Shown piece after piece: positions 1-8,194 of a DNA stretch of 64,000 nt (its first letter is position 1; every line of letters begins with the position of its first letter). The notes beneath the pieces are model-generated. The model was given only the letters and a program-made list of their open reading frames with translations. It ran no database searches and was not told the origin of the DNA. Where the stretch lies: assembly GCA_009920765.1 (NCBI GenBank), contig RFZJ01000002.1, positions 1-64,000 on the forward strand. The letters run 5' to 3'. Source of the DNA: Planctomycetota bacterium (GTDB lineage Bacteria > Planctomycetota > Planctomycetia > Gemmatales > Gemmataceae). Position numbers and translations under genes: made by a program.

Positions 1-26
1 AACCTGCGGTTGGATCACCTCCTTTC
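1..26 (+). rRNA. rrs: 16S ribosomal RNA, 3' end (partial)
   Basis: The window opens inside the universally conserved 3' tail of small-subunit rRNA. It has the helix-45-adjacent bases followed by GGATCACCTCCTTT, which carries the anti-Shine-Dalgarno core CCTCC at about 18-22. The mature end should lie near 24-27 by comparison with E. coli. Only the tail is present, so the gene body lies upstream of the window. No tRNA-Ile, tRNA-Ala or 23S start follows. A strong terminator sits about 90 bases downstream, so this gene looks transcriptionally separate from 23S/5S. The anti-SD agrees with the GGAG/AAGG motifs seen before many genes here. Confidence 0.95.
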
Positions 27-116
27 TAAGGAGACCTCTAATACTCTTTTGTATTAGTAATTTTCCTATCATGAGACACATTATTTCGCTTTTTGGTAAT
101 CATCGAATTTAAAAGA

Positions 117-150
117 AACCCCGTTCTCTCTTGGGAGAACGGGGTTTTTA
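117..150 (+). terminator. Intrinsic terminator of the 16S rRNA gene
   Basis: A perfect 12-bp stem pairs 117-128 with 135-146 around a 6-base loop and runs into a T-rich tract (145-150). It lies about 90 bases after the 16S 3' end, with no gene between. It therefore probably ends the 16S transcript. Confidence 0.9.
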
Positions 151-166
151 TATTATATTTACCACT

Positions 167-385
167 ATGATTGATCCCGACTTTTTAGCTATCCTTCGTT
201 GCCCCATTAATCCCGCCAACCCTGTTGTTGAGGTCGATAATGGCTTGCAATGCACTTCTTGTAAAACAATCTTCCCCATTAACAATGGCATCCCTTGTTT
301 TCTCGTCGATGAAGCCATTCTTCCTAATAATGTAAAATCTCTTAATGATCTTCCCTGCCGTCAGGCTAAAAACAAAACTCCCTGA
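167..385 (+). CDS. Trm112/UPF0434-like small zinc-ribbon protein
   Basis: This 72-residue protein has the Trm112-like (UPF0434/YcaR) layout: an N-terminal LAILRCP segment, a second CTSCK pair and an INNGIP..LVDEA stretch, like the GIPVML-DEA ending of the family. In eukaryotes and archaea Trm112 activates methyltransferases; the bacterial role is not settled. Of the usual two Cys pairs the first is reduced to a single Cys (CPIN instead of CPxC), so zinc binding may be incomplete. The ATG at 167 is preferred because an upstream in-frame start at 131 falls inside the rRNA terminator. No clear Shine-Dalgarno precedes 167. Confidence 0.75.
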   Translation: MIDPDFLAILRCPINPANPVVEVDNGLQCTSCKTIFPINNGIPCFLVDEAILPNNVKSLNDLPCRQAKNKTP

Positions 386-506
386 TTCCTCTTTTTTCTA
401 AATCAACCCAAGCTTCACTTCTGTTACATTTTCCGGAGCATTTATTATATTCCTCTGCATTTGTAAATTTATATTGTGAATGTTTTAGTTCTGATGGGAT
501 AAGTGC

Positions 507-656
507 ATGACAAATACTTTGATTAAATTTAACAGTTTCTTTCTTCTGGTGATTTTTGCTTTAGGTTTACTTTTAATTGGTTACCAAATCGCAGTGTTAG
601 GCGATAATGGCTTTTTGTATTTTATTGGCACTGGGATTTGTTTGTATTGTTTTTAA
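507..656 (+). CDS. Short hydrophobic ORF overlapping the next membrane protein
   Basis: A 49-codon ORF starts at ATG 507 and stops with TAA at 654-656. It begins with a short polar leader and then has a convincing membrane segment (about residues 11-31, FFLLVIFALGLLLIGYQIAV). Its last 16 codons overlap, in another frame, the start of the 607-987 membrane protein. It could be the true N-terminus of that protein separated by a frameshift, a small translationally coupled protein, or a chance ORF. I do not recognise the family. Confidence 0.35.
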   Translation: MTNTLIKFNSFFLLVIFALGLLLIGYQIAVLGDNGFLYFIGTGICLYCF

Positions 657-987
657 TCGATTCTTTTTGCAAATCTCGTATAGTCGAATCGCACCAACGC
701 TATTAGTTCCCTTTCTATTTAATGTTTTTGTGGGTTTACAAGCACTTCCATTTTTACTTTTGCCTGATGCAGCTAAAATTCGCCCGATCGGTTGGGTGTT
801 TATCACCGTTATCGTTGGACTGTTTTTAACTATTCGAGGTTTGGTGTTTGTATTACAGTGGTATCGAACAGAAACAAATAAGTTTGCCTGGTTCATTGGG
901 TTGTTGTTTGTTTTCTGCCCTATCCCAACAGTCATGGCTTCTCTTCGCCTTATGGTTGCAATCAAAGGGTTTGAAATGTTGCCTTGA
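607..987 (+). CDS. Small multi-pass membrane protein, unknown function
   Basis: The 126-residue product has about four hydrophobic segments (near residues 1-20, 28-52, 62-84 and 93-115) with short polar links and no recognisable catalytic motif. The first residues are already inside a membrane segment, which is unusual for a native start. An AGG lies about six bases before ATG 607, giving weak support for initiation there. The overlapping ORF at 507-656 supplies a more natural N-terminus in a different frame. Function is unknown. The ORF on the opposite strand here is a shadow. Confidence 0.55.
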   Translation: MAFCILLALGFVCIVFNRFFLQISYSRIAPTLLVPFLFNVFVGLQALPFLLLPDAAKIRPIGWVFITVIVGLFLTIRGLVFVLQWYRTETNKFAWFIGLLFVFCPIPTVMASLRLMVAIKGFEMLP

Positions 988-1162
988 TAATTGGAATTCA
1001 AATTACTGAAATCCCGGGTTTTGCGATGTTTTAGAACGGTAATCTTTAAGTTTATTTGTGGTAAAAACAGGTGCAATTGGGATTTATCAAACAATTTTCC
1101 TTGCGATTTTTAACTTGTGCTCTGATTTGAATAATTTGCTGCATTTAGCACTGATGAAATTG

Positions 1163-1184
1163 TAATATAAGTTTTAATATAAGT
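1163..1184 (+). promoter_or_regulatory. Direct repeat upstream of the kinase gene
   Basis: The 10-base unit TAATATAAGT occurs twice (1163-1172 and 1175-1184), 12 bases apart and ending 20 bases before the kinase ATG at 1205. It is AT-rich, so it may contain a -10 element or an operator; no matching -35 box is obvious. Confidence 0.35.
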
Positions 1185-1204
1185 ACCTTTACTGTGGGAT
1201 TTTA

Positions 1205-4200
1205 ATGAAGCATCCTGATGAAACGGAAAAGCCGGGTAAAATTGCAGACCCAGATGTCACCATTGATTCATTTGTTTCTGATAGGCCCAAATCAAAAGAA
1301 TTTGATACTTTAAACGAATTTACAGCTACTAATTTAGGCGATTCGATTCCAATTCCAACGGGATCAGAAACTCACAAGTCCGTCGAGGTTCTTCTTGGTC
1401 GTTTTCGAGTTATGAAGGTTCTTGGCGAAGGAGCGTTTGGGAAGGTTTACCTTGCACGAGATGAGCATTTAGACCGCTTGGTGGCAATAAAGATATCCAA
1501 AGAAATTATTCACGATAAAAATCTGCTTGATTCTTTTTTAATCGAAGCGCAAATGCTTGCAAAGCTTGATCATCCTAACATTGTTCCAGTGCACGATGTC
1601 GGCAATTCTGAATCGGAAGGTTTCTTCATCATTTCTAAATATTTGGATGGTGGAAGCCTTTCTCAGGCAATTACAAAAAATGCCGGGGATATTTCTTGGG
1701 TTTGTAAAACTATTGCCCTGATAGCCGATGGCTTGCATCATGCTCATACCCGCGGTTTGGTGCATCGTGACATTAAACCGGACAACATTCTGTTAGATAC
1801 TTCTGGTAATCCGTGCATTGTTGATTTTGGCCTGGCATTAAAAGAAGAATCATTTGGAGAAGGCAGGGGGTTGATGGGAACCCCACTTTATATGAGCCCA
1901 GAACAGGCGAGTGGGGAAGGTCATAGGGTGGATGGTCGTTCAGATATTTTCAGTCTAGGGGTGATTTTTTATGAAATGCTTGTGGGAAGAAAGCCCTTTG
2001 AAGCCAAAAATGTTTCCTTATTGTTGCAAATGATCAAATTGGTTGAAGTAAAACCTCCTAGGCAGGTGAATCAAAATATTCCCAAGGAGTTGGAAAGAAT
2101 CTGTCTGAAAGCATTGAGTCGTAAACTTTTGGATAGGTATTCCACTGCGGCAGATATGGCTGAAGATTTGAGATCTTTTCTGGTATCTACCCCTGTGTCG
2201 TCTTTTGGTGGTGTTCCATTTGCTGGAATGGAAGTTGACAAAATTGGATATGGTTCCAGTAAATCGCCCGGTCTTGATTCTCAAAGCATTCCTTTGGTTT
2301 ATAAAGGATTGCGATCGTTCGATCAAAGTGATGCTGATTTCTTTTTGGAACTATTGCCGGGTTCCCGGGATAGGGAAGGTTTGCCAAACATCATTCGTTT
2401 TTGGAAAACCCAAATTGAAAATCCCTCAGCCTCTTTCACTGTTGGGGTAATTTACGGTCCTTCCGGGTGTGGCAAATCATCCTTGATGAAAGCAGGATTA
2501 ATTCCCAATCTTGATGATAAGATTATTCCCATTTATTTAGAGTCTACTGCAACTGATACGGAAGAATCCGTTCTCAAAAAATTACGAAAGTGCTTGCCCG
2601 ATCTTCCTCCGGAATTGAGTCTTACCCAAGCCTTTGGTTTGATTCGTAAAAAGAAAACTGCTGGATTAAATAGGAAATTACTGATCATTGTTGATCAGTT
2701 TGAGCAATGGCTTCACGCCAACCCTAAACTTGAAAATGCCCAATTGGTTCAAGCTCTTCGTCAGGTGGATGGTGATTATATCCAAGTTTTTCTGATGATC
2801 CGCGATGATTTTATGTTGGCCATGAATCGATTGATGGCAGCTTTGGAAATCCAAATTCTAGAGGGTACAAATTTCACCTTGGTTGATTTGTTTGACCAAA
2901 AGCATGCGGCTAAGGTTTTAAGATTATTTGGGCAGGCTTTGGAATGTCTGCCCAAGGGAGACCTTTCCAAAGAGCAGCAGCAATTTATTCATGACAGTAT
3001 TAATGCCCTTTCGGTGGATGGAAAAGTTGTATCTGTAAGGCTCTCGGTTTTTGCAGATATGATGAAAAGCCGACCTTGGTTACTTTCATCGTTAAAGTCG
3101 CTTGGGGGTGTTGAAGGTGTTGGGGTGCGGTTTTTGGAAGAAACTTTTTTCTCTTCGTCTGCGCCGGTTCTTTGCAAGATTCATCATAAGGCTGCCCAAA
3201 AGGTTTTACGGGCCTTGCTTCCTACCGCTGGATCTAGCAGCATAAAGGGTTGCATGCTTTCCTTGGAGGCGTTGAAGGAAGTTTCAACTTATGGCGATAA
3301 ACCCAGGGATTTTGATCAACTTTTACAGTTGCTGGATAGTGAACTACGATTGATCACCCCTATTTCCATGGAAGAAGAAGATTCAAACTCAAATCGGTTT
3401 TATCAGTTATCTCATGATTATCTGGTGCCTTCGCTGCAAGAATGGCTTTTAAGGAAACAAAAAGAAACACGAAAGGGACAGGCGGAATTGGTTTTGGAGG
3501 ACCGTGCCCAAGTTTGGAATTTGCATCCAGAAAACAGGCAGTTGCCATCTCTGTTTCAGTGGTTAAACATTGGATGGCATACTCGTAGTAGGGATTGGAC
3601 AAAACTCCAGCGAAGGATGATGAAAAAGGCTAGGCATTATTATCTTTTGCGAAGCATGTTGATTACTTTGGTGATGGTGTTTTTGGGGGGCCTTGGTTGG
3701 GAAGGGTATGGCCTGGTGAAATCAGAAGATTTGGTGGAAAGGCTGGTAGATGCTAATATTGCAGATGTCCCAACTATCGTAAAAGAGATTTCTGGTTATC
3801 GCCGATGGGCTAACCCCATGCTTTTAACGGCGAACAAGAAAGCTGAACAGGAAAAAGATGAACGGAAGCAACTTCATACAAGTTTAGCATTGCTACCGGT
3901 TGATAATAATCAGATTGCGTACCTTTATGCGAGACTTTTGGTAGCCAAGCCTAATGAAGTGGATGTGATAGTAGATGCCTTGAAAATTTATAAAGAGGAA
4001 CTTAAGGAAAAACTTTGGGACATCCTTCTTAATCCAGCAAAAGGAAATGAATTACAAATATTAAGGGCAGGTAGTGCGTTAGCTGTTTTTGATCCGCAGA
4101 GTAAAAACTGGGAGCCATCCTGCCAATTAATAGTGAGTCAGTTGGTTAAGGAGAATCTTGCTTTTATTAAGATTTGGGCTGATGCTTTACGGCCGGTGAA

Positions 4201-5788
4201 AAATGTTTTAATCAACCCGCTTTCGAAAATCTTTAATAACAGAGCTTCTGATAAAGCTTCTGAAAACTCGTTGGCAACCAACTTGCTTGGAGATTTTGCA
4301 TCAGATTTACCCGAAATTCTCGTTAGCCTGATCCTAGATGCTGATGAAAAACAATTTGCTTTATTATTTCCGGTTTTAACCGAACATAGCGCTTCTTGTC
4401 TTTTGCTATTATCTGCTGAGATTAATAAAAATTTTTCACCCGTGGTCGACGATAAGCTTAAGGAAAATTTTGCAAAAAAGCAGGCTAATGCTGCTTTGGC
4501 TTTGGCAAAGTTAAATCAGCTTGAAACTATGTGGCCTTTGTTAATCCACAGCCAAGATCCCCGAAGGCGAAGTTATTTGATTGATAAGTTTGCATTGTGG
4601 AATGTTGATCACACGTTGATTTTGAGGCGATTAAATTTAGAAAATGATAATTCTATCCGCAGGGCATTGATTCAAAGTCTTGGGGAATATGGTCTCGAGC
4701 AAATATCGATTGATGAAAGAAAAACAATTATCCCTTTACTGCAAGAAATTTACCTTAAAGACAATGATTCTGGTGTTCATGCCTCAGCGGAATGGTTGTT
4801 GAAATCTTGGGGTGAAAACACCTTCTTAAATAAAACAAAAGAAACTTGGAAAAAAAACAAGGATTTATCAACTAAAAGGCAGGTAGAAATTAGAACTCGA
4901 TTGAATAAGGAAAAAGAGAAGTCTGTCTCGGAATGGTATATTAATGGTCAAGGGCAGACTATGGTGGTGATTCCGGGGCCAGTTGAATTTTTAATGGGTT
5001 CACCAGAAGGTGAAGCAGACCGTAATATAATTGAAAAGCAGCACCGTAGACGAATTAGCAGATCTTTTGAAATTTCCAGCAATCTCATAACTATTAGCCA
5101 ATATCAACAATTTGATAAAAATTATATCAAAACCATTGATGGTAAATATGCTCGGAGTGGAGATTTACCGGCAATTAACATTACTTGGTTTATGGCCTCT
5201 GGTTATTGCAATTGGTTAAGCCAGCAAGAAGGAATTCCAAAAGACCAATGGTGCTATGAAATGGATGGCAAGGGAAATGTGACTGCATTAAAGAAAGATT
5301 ATTTAAGCTTAAAAGGGTATAGATTACCTACCGAGGCTGAAATGGAATATGCCAGTCGTGCGGGATCGATTACCGCCAGATATTTTGGCGAAACAGATGT
5401 ATTATTGTCTAAATATGCTTGGAATAACAGAAATTCACAAAATCAAACATGGCCAGTTGGCAGTTTGAAACCAAATGATTTTGGGTTATTTGATATGCTG
5501 GGAAATTGTTTTAATTGGTGTATGGATATTTATAAAAGCTACCCGCAAGTAGAAGGTGGGGTTGTGGAAGATAAAGAAAATGAGTTAACTATTTCGGCTG
5601 TTGATTTGTTTTTGGTATTTAAATTTTTAGAGCGTAAAAACGGTTCTCCATTGGAAAACCTTGGTCGTGTATTGCGAGGCGGTTCTTTTGTCAGCCATGA
5701 ATCCTTGGCGCGTTCTGCCTTAAGAGGTTACAATATTCCATTTGTCCCACTAGATTTCGTAGGGTTTCGCTTAGCGAAGACAAATTAA
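1205..5788 (+). CDS. Ser/Thr kinase - nSTAND ATPase - TM - FGE-like domain protein
   Basis: The protein has 1527 residues. A Hanks-type kinase domain spans about 65-325: glycine loop GEGAFGKV at 74-81, VAIK lysine 96, HRD at 187-189, DFG at 207-209 and the SPEQ activation-segment end. After YKGLRSFDQSDADFF (366-380) comes an nSTAND1-type P-loop ATPase with Walker A GPSGCGKSS (418-426) and Walker B LLIIVDQFE (492-500). A transmembrane helix lies near 815-835, then a HEAT-like helical region. A C-terminal formylglycine-generating-enzyme-like (SUMF1/C-lectin fold) domain runs from about 1253 to the end, with GYRLPTEAEMEYA, RVLRGGSF and GFRLA. The two catalytic cysteines of FGE are absent (GGSFVSHESLA), so this domain probably binds a ligand. 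The layout suggests a membrane receptor with cytosolic kinase and ATPase and an extracytoplasmic sensor. No partner gene is adjacent. Confidence 0.9.
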   Translation: MKHPDETEKPGKIADPDVTIDSFVSDRPKSKEFDTLNEFTATNLGDSIPIPTGSETHKSVEVLLGRFRVMKVLGEGAFGKVYLARDEHLDRLVAIKISKEIIHDKNLLDSFLIEAQMLAKLDHPNIVPVHDVGNSESEGFFIISKYLDGGSLSQAITKNAGDISWVCKTIALIADGLHHAHTRGLVHRDIKPDNILLDTSGNPCIVDFGLALKEESFGEGRGLMGTPLYMSPEQASGEGHRVDGRSDIFSLGVIFYEMLVGRKPFEAKNVSLLLQMIKLVEVKPPRQVNQNIPKELERICLKALSRKLLDRYSTAADMAEDLRSFLVSTPVSSFGGVPFAGMEVDKIGYGSSKSPGLDSQSIPLVYKGLRSFDQSDADFFLELLPGSRDREGLPNIIRFWKTQIENPSASFTVGVIYGPSGCGKSSLMKAGLIPNLDDKIIPIYLESTATDTEESVLKKLRKCLPDLPPELSLTQAFGLIRKKKTAGLNRKLLIIVDQFEQWLHANPKLENAQLVQALRQVDGDYIQVFLMIRDDFMLAMNRLMAALEIQILEGTNFTLVDLFDQKHAAKVLRLFGQALECLPKGDLSKEQQQFIHDSINALSVDGKVVSVRLSVFADMMKSRPWLLSSLKSLGGVEGVGVRFLEETFFSSSAPVLCKIHHKAAQKVLRALLPTAGSSSIKGCMLSLEALKEVSTYGDKPRDFDQLLQLLDSELRLITPISMEEEDSNSNRFYQLSHDYLVPSLQEWLLRKQKETRKGQAELVLEDRAQVWNLHPENRQLPSLFQWLNIGWHTRSRDWTKLQRRMMKKARHYYLLRSMLITLVMVFLGGLGWEGYGLVKSEDLVERLVDANIADVPTIVKEISGYRRWANPMLLTANKKAEQEKDERKQLHTSLALLPVDNNQIAYLYARLLVAKPNEVDVIVDALKIYKEELKEKLWDILLNPAKGNELQILRAGSALAVFDPQSKNWEPSCQLIVSQLVKENLAFIKIWADALRPVKNVLINPLSKIFNNRASDKASENSLATNLLGDFASDLPEILVSLILDADEKQFALLFPVLTEHSASCLLLLSAEINKNFSPVVDDKLKENFAKKQANAALALAKLNQLETMWPLLIHSQDPRRRSYLIDKFALWNVDHTLILRRLNLENDNSIRRALIQSLGEYGLEQISIDERKTIIPLLQEIYLKDNDSGVHASAEWLLKSWGENTFLNKTKETWKKNKDLSTKRQVEIRTRLNKEKEKSVSEWYINGQGQTMVVIPGPVEFLMGSPEGEADRNIIEKQHRRRISRSFEISSNLITISQYQQFDKNYIKTIDGKYARSGDLPAINITWFMASGYCNWLSQQEGIPKDQWCYEMDGKGNVTALKKDYLSLKGYRLPTEAEMEYASRAGSITARYFGETDVLLSKYAWNNRNSQNQTWPVGSLKPNDFGLFDMLGNCFNWCMDIYKSYPQVEGGVVEDKENELTISAVDLFLVFKFLERKNGSPLENLGRVLRGGSFVSHESLARSALRGYNIPFVPLDFVGFRLAKTN

Positions 5789-5848
5789 TTAGGAGTTAAA
5801 TTCTAAAGTATTCGAATTCAAAAGATCTATCAGATACAAACCACTCAC

Positions 5849-5867
5849 TTTAATCCGGGGGATTAAA
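5849..5867. other. Perfect hairpin downstream of the kinase gene
   Basis: An 8-bp perfect stem (TTTAATCC with GGATTAAA) encloses a GGG loop 60 bases after the kinase stop. There is no T tract, so it may be a processing or stability element rather than a terminator. The rest of 5789-5971 shows nothing recognisable. Confidence 0.35.
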
Positions 5868-5971
5868 TGTAATAATAATGAACAAGAATCCCTGCTTTGT
5901 ACTTTTTTTGATAAACAATGGGTATGATTGCGCAGGAGACTTGGCACACTTTTAATCATTGCACATTAAAC

Positions 5972-6014
5972 CAAAACAAAAAGAACCCCGCAGACATAAG
6001 CCTTGGGGTTCTTT
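5972..6014 (-). terminator. Terminator for the 6036-6746 lipoprotein gene
   Basis: A 10-bp perfect stem pairs 5980-5989 (AAAGAACCCC) with 6005-6014. Read on the minus strand it is followed by TTTTTGTTTT. It lies just after the stop of the minus-strand lipoprotein gene, and it may also stop plus-strand transcription from the kinase gene. Confidence 0.8.
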
Positions 6015-6035
6015 GGTTTTAAGTAAACTGGAATT

Positions 6036-6746
6036 TTACCTATAGGGCGTTGCTTGTGGAGCGGAGGGAATCCCCAAAGGTGTTGAACTGGGCAAACTTC
6101 CACCTGTCGGAACTATTACCGTAGGTGGCGCACTTGTTCTTGGGGCACCCATCCCTGGAGTGGGGGGGATAATTACAGAATCAATTGCTGGGATACTTTC
6201 TTTGGAATTTCCATTAGTTGGAAGGATGGCTTTATCTGCATCCATGGTTAACGGCACAGGTTGCAAGGATGGAGTTAAACTAGTTAGCGGAATGCCTAGT
6301 TCTTGTAAAGCTGGTGAGGCACCAGGTGTAGGCTGTTTGTTGCTATTTTCCGGTGCAGCAATAGTATGAATCGGAGCTTTTTTTGCCTGAGGTGTGGGTG
6401 TGAATTTCACCTGATTGGCTGCGCCATCGCCTATCGGGTTGCTAACAGCGATGGAAGATTTATCAGGAGCTTGTGCTACCTTTGGCGCATTAGAAATACT
6501 GATGGGATTACCATCCAAAGTATTGCCCACATTGCTAACAGCTCCTGCGCCAGGTATGTCTGCAGTTTCGGTTGTAACTTTGGGTTGAGTGCTAGGTGTT
6601 CCCAAAGTATTAAGAGAGTAGGTAGGTTTGGGTTGGAATTTTTTATCTTCTTTGGTGCAAAAAGGGCACCATTCAAAGCAGCCAGTTAAAAGAAACGAGC
6701 TTATGGAAAGAAGGAAAGTCGCCTTGTGCCAATATTGGATTCGCAT
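6036..6746 (-). CDS. Proline-rich lipoprotein, unknown function
   Basis: This 236-residue protein has a lipoprotein signal (MRIQYWHKATFLLSISSF, then lipobox LLTGC). A low-complexity region rich in Pro, Thr, Ser and Asn follows, without a recognisable fold. The ATG at 6746 is chosen over one 36 bases upstream because GGGAGGG stands six bases before it. The C-terminus has repeated P-x-G and GGSLPSS-like turns typical of extended surface or linker polypeptides. A second, smaller proline-rich lipoprotein (6944-7237) lies upstream on the same strand, so the two may be co-expressed. I do not recognise a family. Confidence 0.7.
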   Translation of the reverse strand: MRIQYWHKATFLLSISSFLLTGCFEWCPFCTKEDKKFQPKPTYSLNTLGTPSTQPKVTTETADIPGAGAVSNVGNTLDGNPISISNAPKVAQAPDKSSIAVSNPIGDGAANQVKFTPTPQAKKAPIHTIAAPENSNKQPTPGASPALQELGIPLTSLTPSLQPVPLTMDADKAILPTNGNSKESIPAIDSVIIPPTPGMGAPRTSAPPTVIVPTGGSLPSSTPLGIPSAPQATPYR

Positions 6747-6884
6747 TGGAATCCCTCCCGCTGTTTTTGTTTGAATTTGCATTGCTCCAATAGCATGCCG
6801 TGTAGAGAAAAATCTCGATTCAAACCTAAAACAAGATGGCGGTGGGAATAACCCTAGTTGGAAAGGTTGTCAAGAGAATGCAAG

Positions 6885-6917
6885 CAGCTAGAGGCATTAT
6901 TTTTATGCCCCTAGCTG
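6885..6917. repeat. 13-bp inverted repeat between two lipoprotein genes
   Basis: CAGCTAGAGGCAT (6885-6897) pairs with ATGCCCCTAGCTG (6905-6917) around a 7-base loop. The single deviation is a position that can form G-U. It lies 26 bases past the stop of the minus-strand gene at 6944. No clear T tract follows on the minus strand, so it could be a mRNA stability hairpin, a weak terminator or a protein-binding palindrome. Confidence 0.5.
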
Positions 6918-6943
6918 GGAAGTGGAAAAGATAGGATGACTAG

Positions 6944-7237
6944 TTAGTTCCCGGGCATTGGTGCAGGAGCGCCCATTCCACCAGGGCCAGGCAAAGGCGC
7001 AGGCAGCGCAGAGGGCGAAGCAGCAGTTTGATTATTGTTGGCGCCTGTCTCCATGGACGCAAGTTCCTTGGAAAGAGGAAAAAACGGTGAAGGTGGAACA
7101 TACTGAGGTGGGTGTTCCAGATAGTGACCGCTGGGCAATGTCATGCCGGCTATGTGTGTTTGGCAACCTGAAGTCCCAATTAACAAAATTCCCGTGAAGC
7201 CAAATGTTGCGAGTGCGATTTTTGATTTAATCTTCAT
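6944..7237 (-). CDS. Small proline-rich lipoprotein
   Basis: The 97-residue protein has a lipoprotein signal with GTSGC lipobox (Cys about 25). A conserved-looking middle (HIAGMTLPSGHYLEHPPQYV) is followed by a Pro/Gly/Ala-rich tail that ends in PGPGGMGAPAPMPGN. AGGGG stands seven bases before the ATG. The middle block resembles short lipoproteins I associate with planctomycetes, but I cannot name a family. Its role is probably structural or envelope-related, which is inference. It is divergent from the metallopeptidase gene at 7443, with about 200 bases between them that hold the likely promoters and nothing else I recognise. Confidence 0.7.
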   Translation of the reverse strand: MKIKSKIALATFGFTGILLIGTSGCQTHIAGMTLPSGHYLEHPPQYVPPSPFFPLSKELASMETGANNNQTAASPSALPAPLPGPGGMGAPAPMPGN

Positions 7238-7442
7238 ATTTATTTCCCCTGTCTTGCCGGTTTTTAACCGAATAATGCAAATTTTGAGTGTTAGTAATAC
7301 TCATTACTTCTTATCGGCTGGAAATATGAAAAGAATTTACTGGAAATAACGAAAATTACAGATCATCCTTTAATAGTGGTTGCAACGAGGCAACCAAAAA
7401 TGATTAATTACAGGGAGAGGCGATTCACACTCGCTTTATTGC

Positions 7443-8168
7443 ATGAGGCATTATCCTACAATCTTGAAATGGAACAATCCGGTAGTTCCAGTACCGATGG
7501 TAATCTTCGACCGTCAGGAAATTAGTACGGTGCGCAAAGTTGGGTTTGATTCGCCCCCATGGTTGCAAACAGGAGCGGTCGACAGCCCGTTTGATTTTTC
7601 AGCAAGAATGCTGGAACTGATATCAGACATATCGCAAAACTGCCCCGAATTTTTTAATCTTGATCCCAATAAAATTCTGGTAACAATCACCCGGGCTAGG
7701 AATTTCAGACTTCATGGGTTGCAGGCCCGGGTTACTCCCATGAGATTTGAAGGTGGCAATCTTCAATGCAAGCGTGGGAATCGAAATTACGAGGTCCAAC
7801 AGTATTATGTAGACGGTAGGGAAATCTATTACCTGGTGACTTTTTGTTTGCCCAGATTCCAAGATCAGACCCTCGAAAATAAACTCGTTACGGTTTTTCA
7901 TGAGCTTTATCATATCAGCCCCGAATTTAATGGGGACTTGCGCAGGCATCAGGGCCGTTGTGCATGGCATACGCATAGTAAAAAATCATATGACGTTCAA
8001 ATGCTTCATATGGCAAGGGACTATGTTGCAACAACTAAAAAGCCCTATCTTCATGATTTTCTTCGAGTTGATTTTGCCCAGTTAATCCACAAGCATGGTG
8101 GAATACATGGTTCAGTTGTACCATTGCCTCGCTTAGTGCCAACTGCCCGTACAGCGAAAGTCAGCTAA
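7443..8168 (+). CDS. Putative zinc metallopeptidase (HExxH)
   Basis: The 241-residue protein contains a classical zincin motif HELYH (153-157) inside a hydrophobic helix ([15 protein letters not shown]). It is followed by GDLRRH, where D165 or H169 could be the third metal ligand, and by an HTH triplet near 176-178. No signal peptide is visible, so it is probably cytoplasmic. The motif pattern resembles putative phage or bacterial metallopeptidases of unknown substrate. It precedes the dehydratase gene by 26 bases and may be transcribed with it, although no functional link is obvious. GGGAGAGG lies about 25 bases upstream, too far for a good SD, so the start is uncertain. Confidence 0.6.
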   Translation: MRHYPTILKWNNPVVPVPMVIFDRQEISTVRKVGFDSPPWLQTGAVDSPFDFSARMLELISDISQNCPEFFNLDPNKILVTITRARNFRLHGLQARVTPMRFEGGNLQCKRGNRNYEVQQYYVDGREIYYLVTFCLPRFQDQTLENKLVTVFHELYHISPEFNGDLRRHQGRCAWHTHSKKSYDVQMLHMARDYVATTKKPYLHDFLRVDFAQLIHKHGGIHGSVVPLPRLVPTARTAKVS

Positions 8169-8194
8169 ACAATAACAGTAGGAATTTAAGATTC

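Noticed and set aside
131..166. Upstream start for the Trm112-like gene
   Set aside because: The extension lies in the rRNA terminator and adds residues foreign to the family.
987..1205. Possible small RNA or tRNA in the gap before the kinase gene
   Set aside because: No cloverleaf, conserved tRNA arm or terminator-ended transcript could be recognised.
1205..5788. Diversity-generating retroelement target in the FGE-like domain
   Set aside because: No reverse transcriptase, template repeat or accessory gene is visible in the window.
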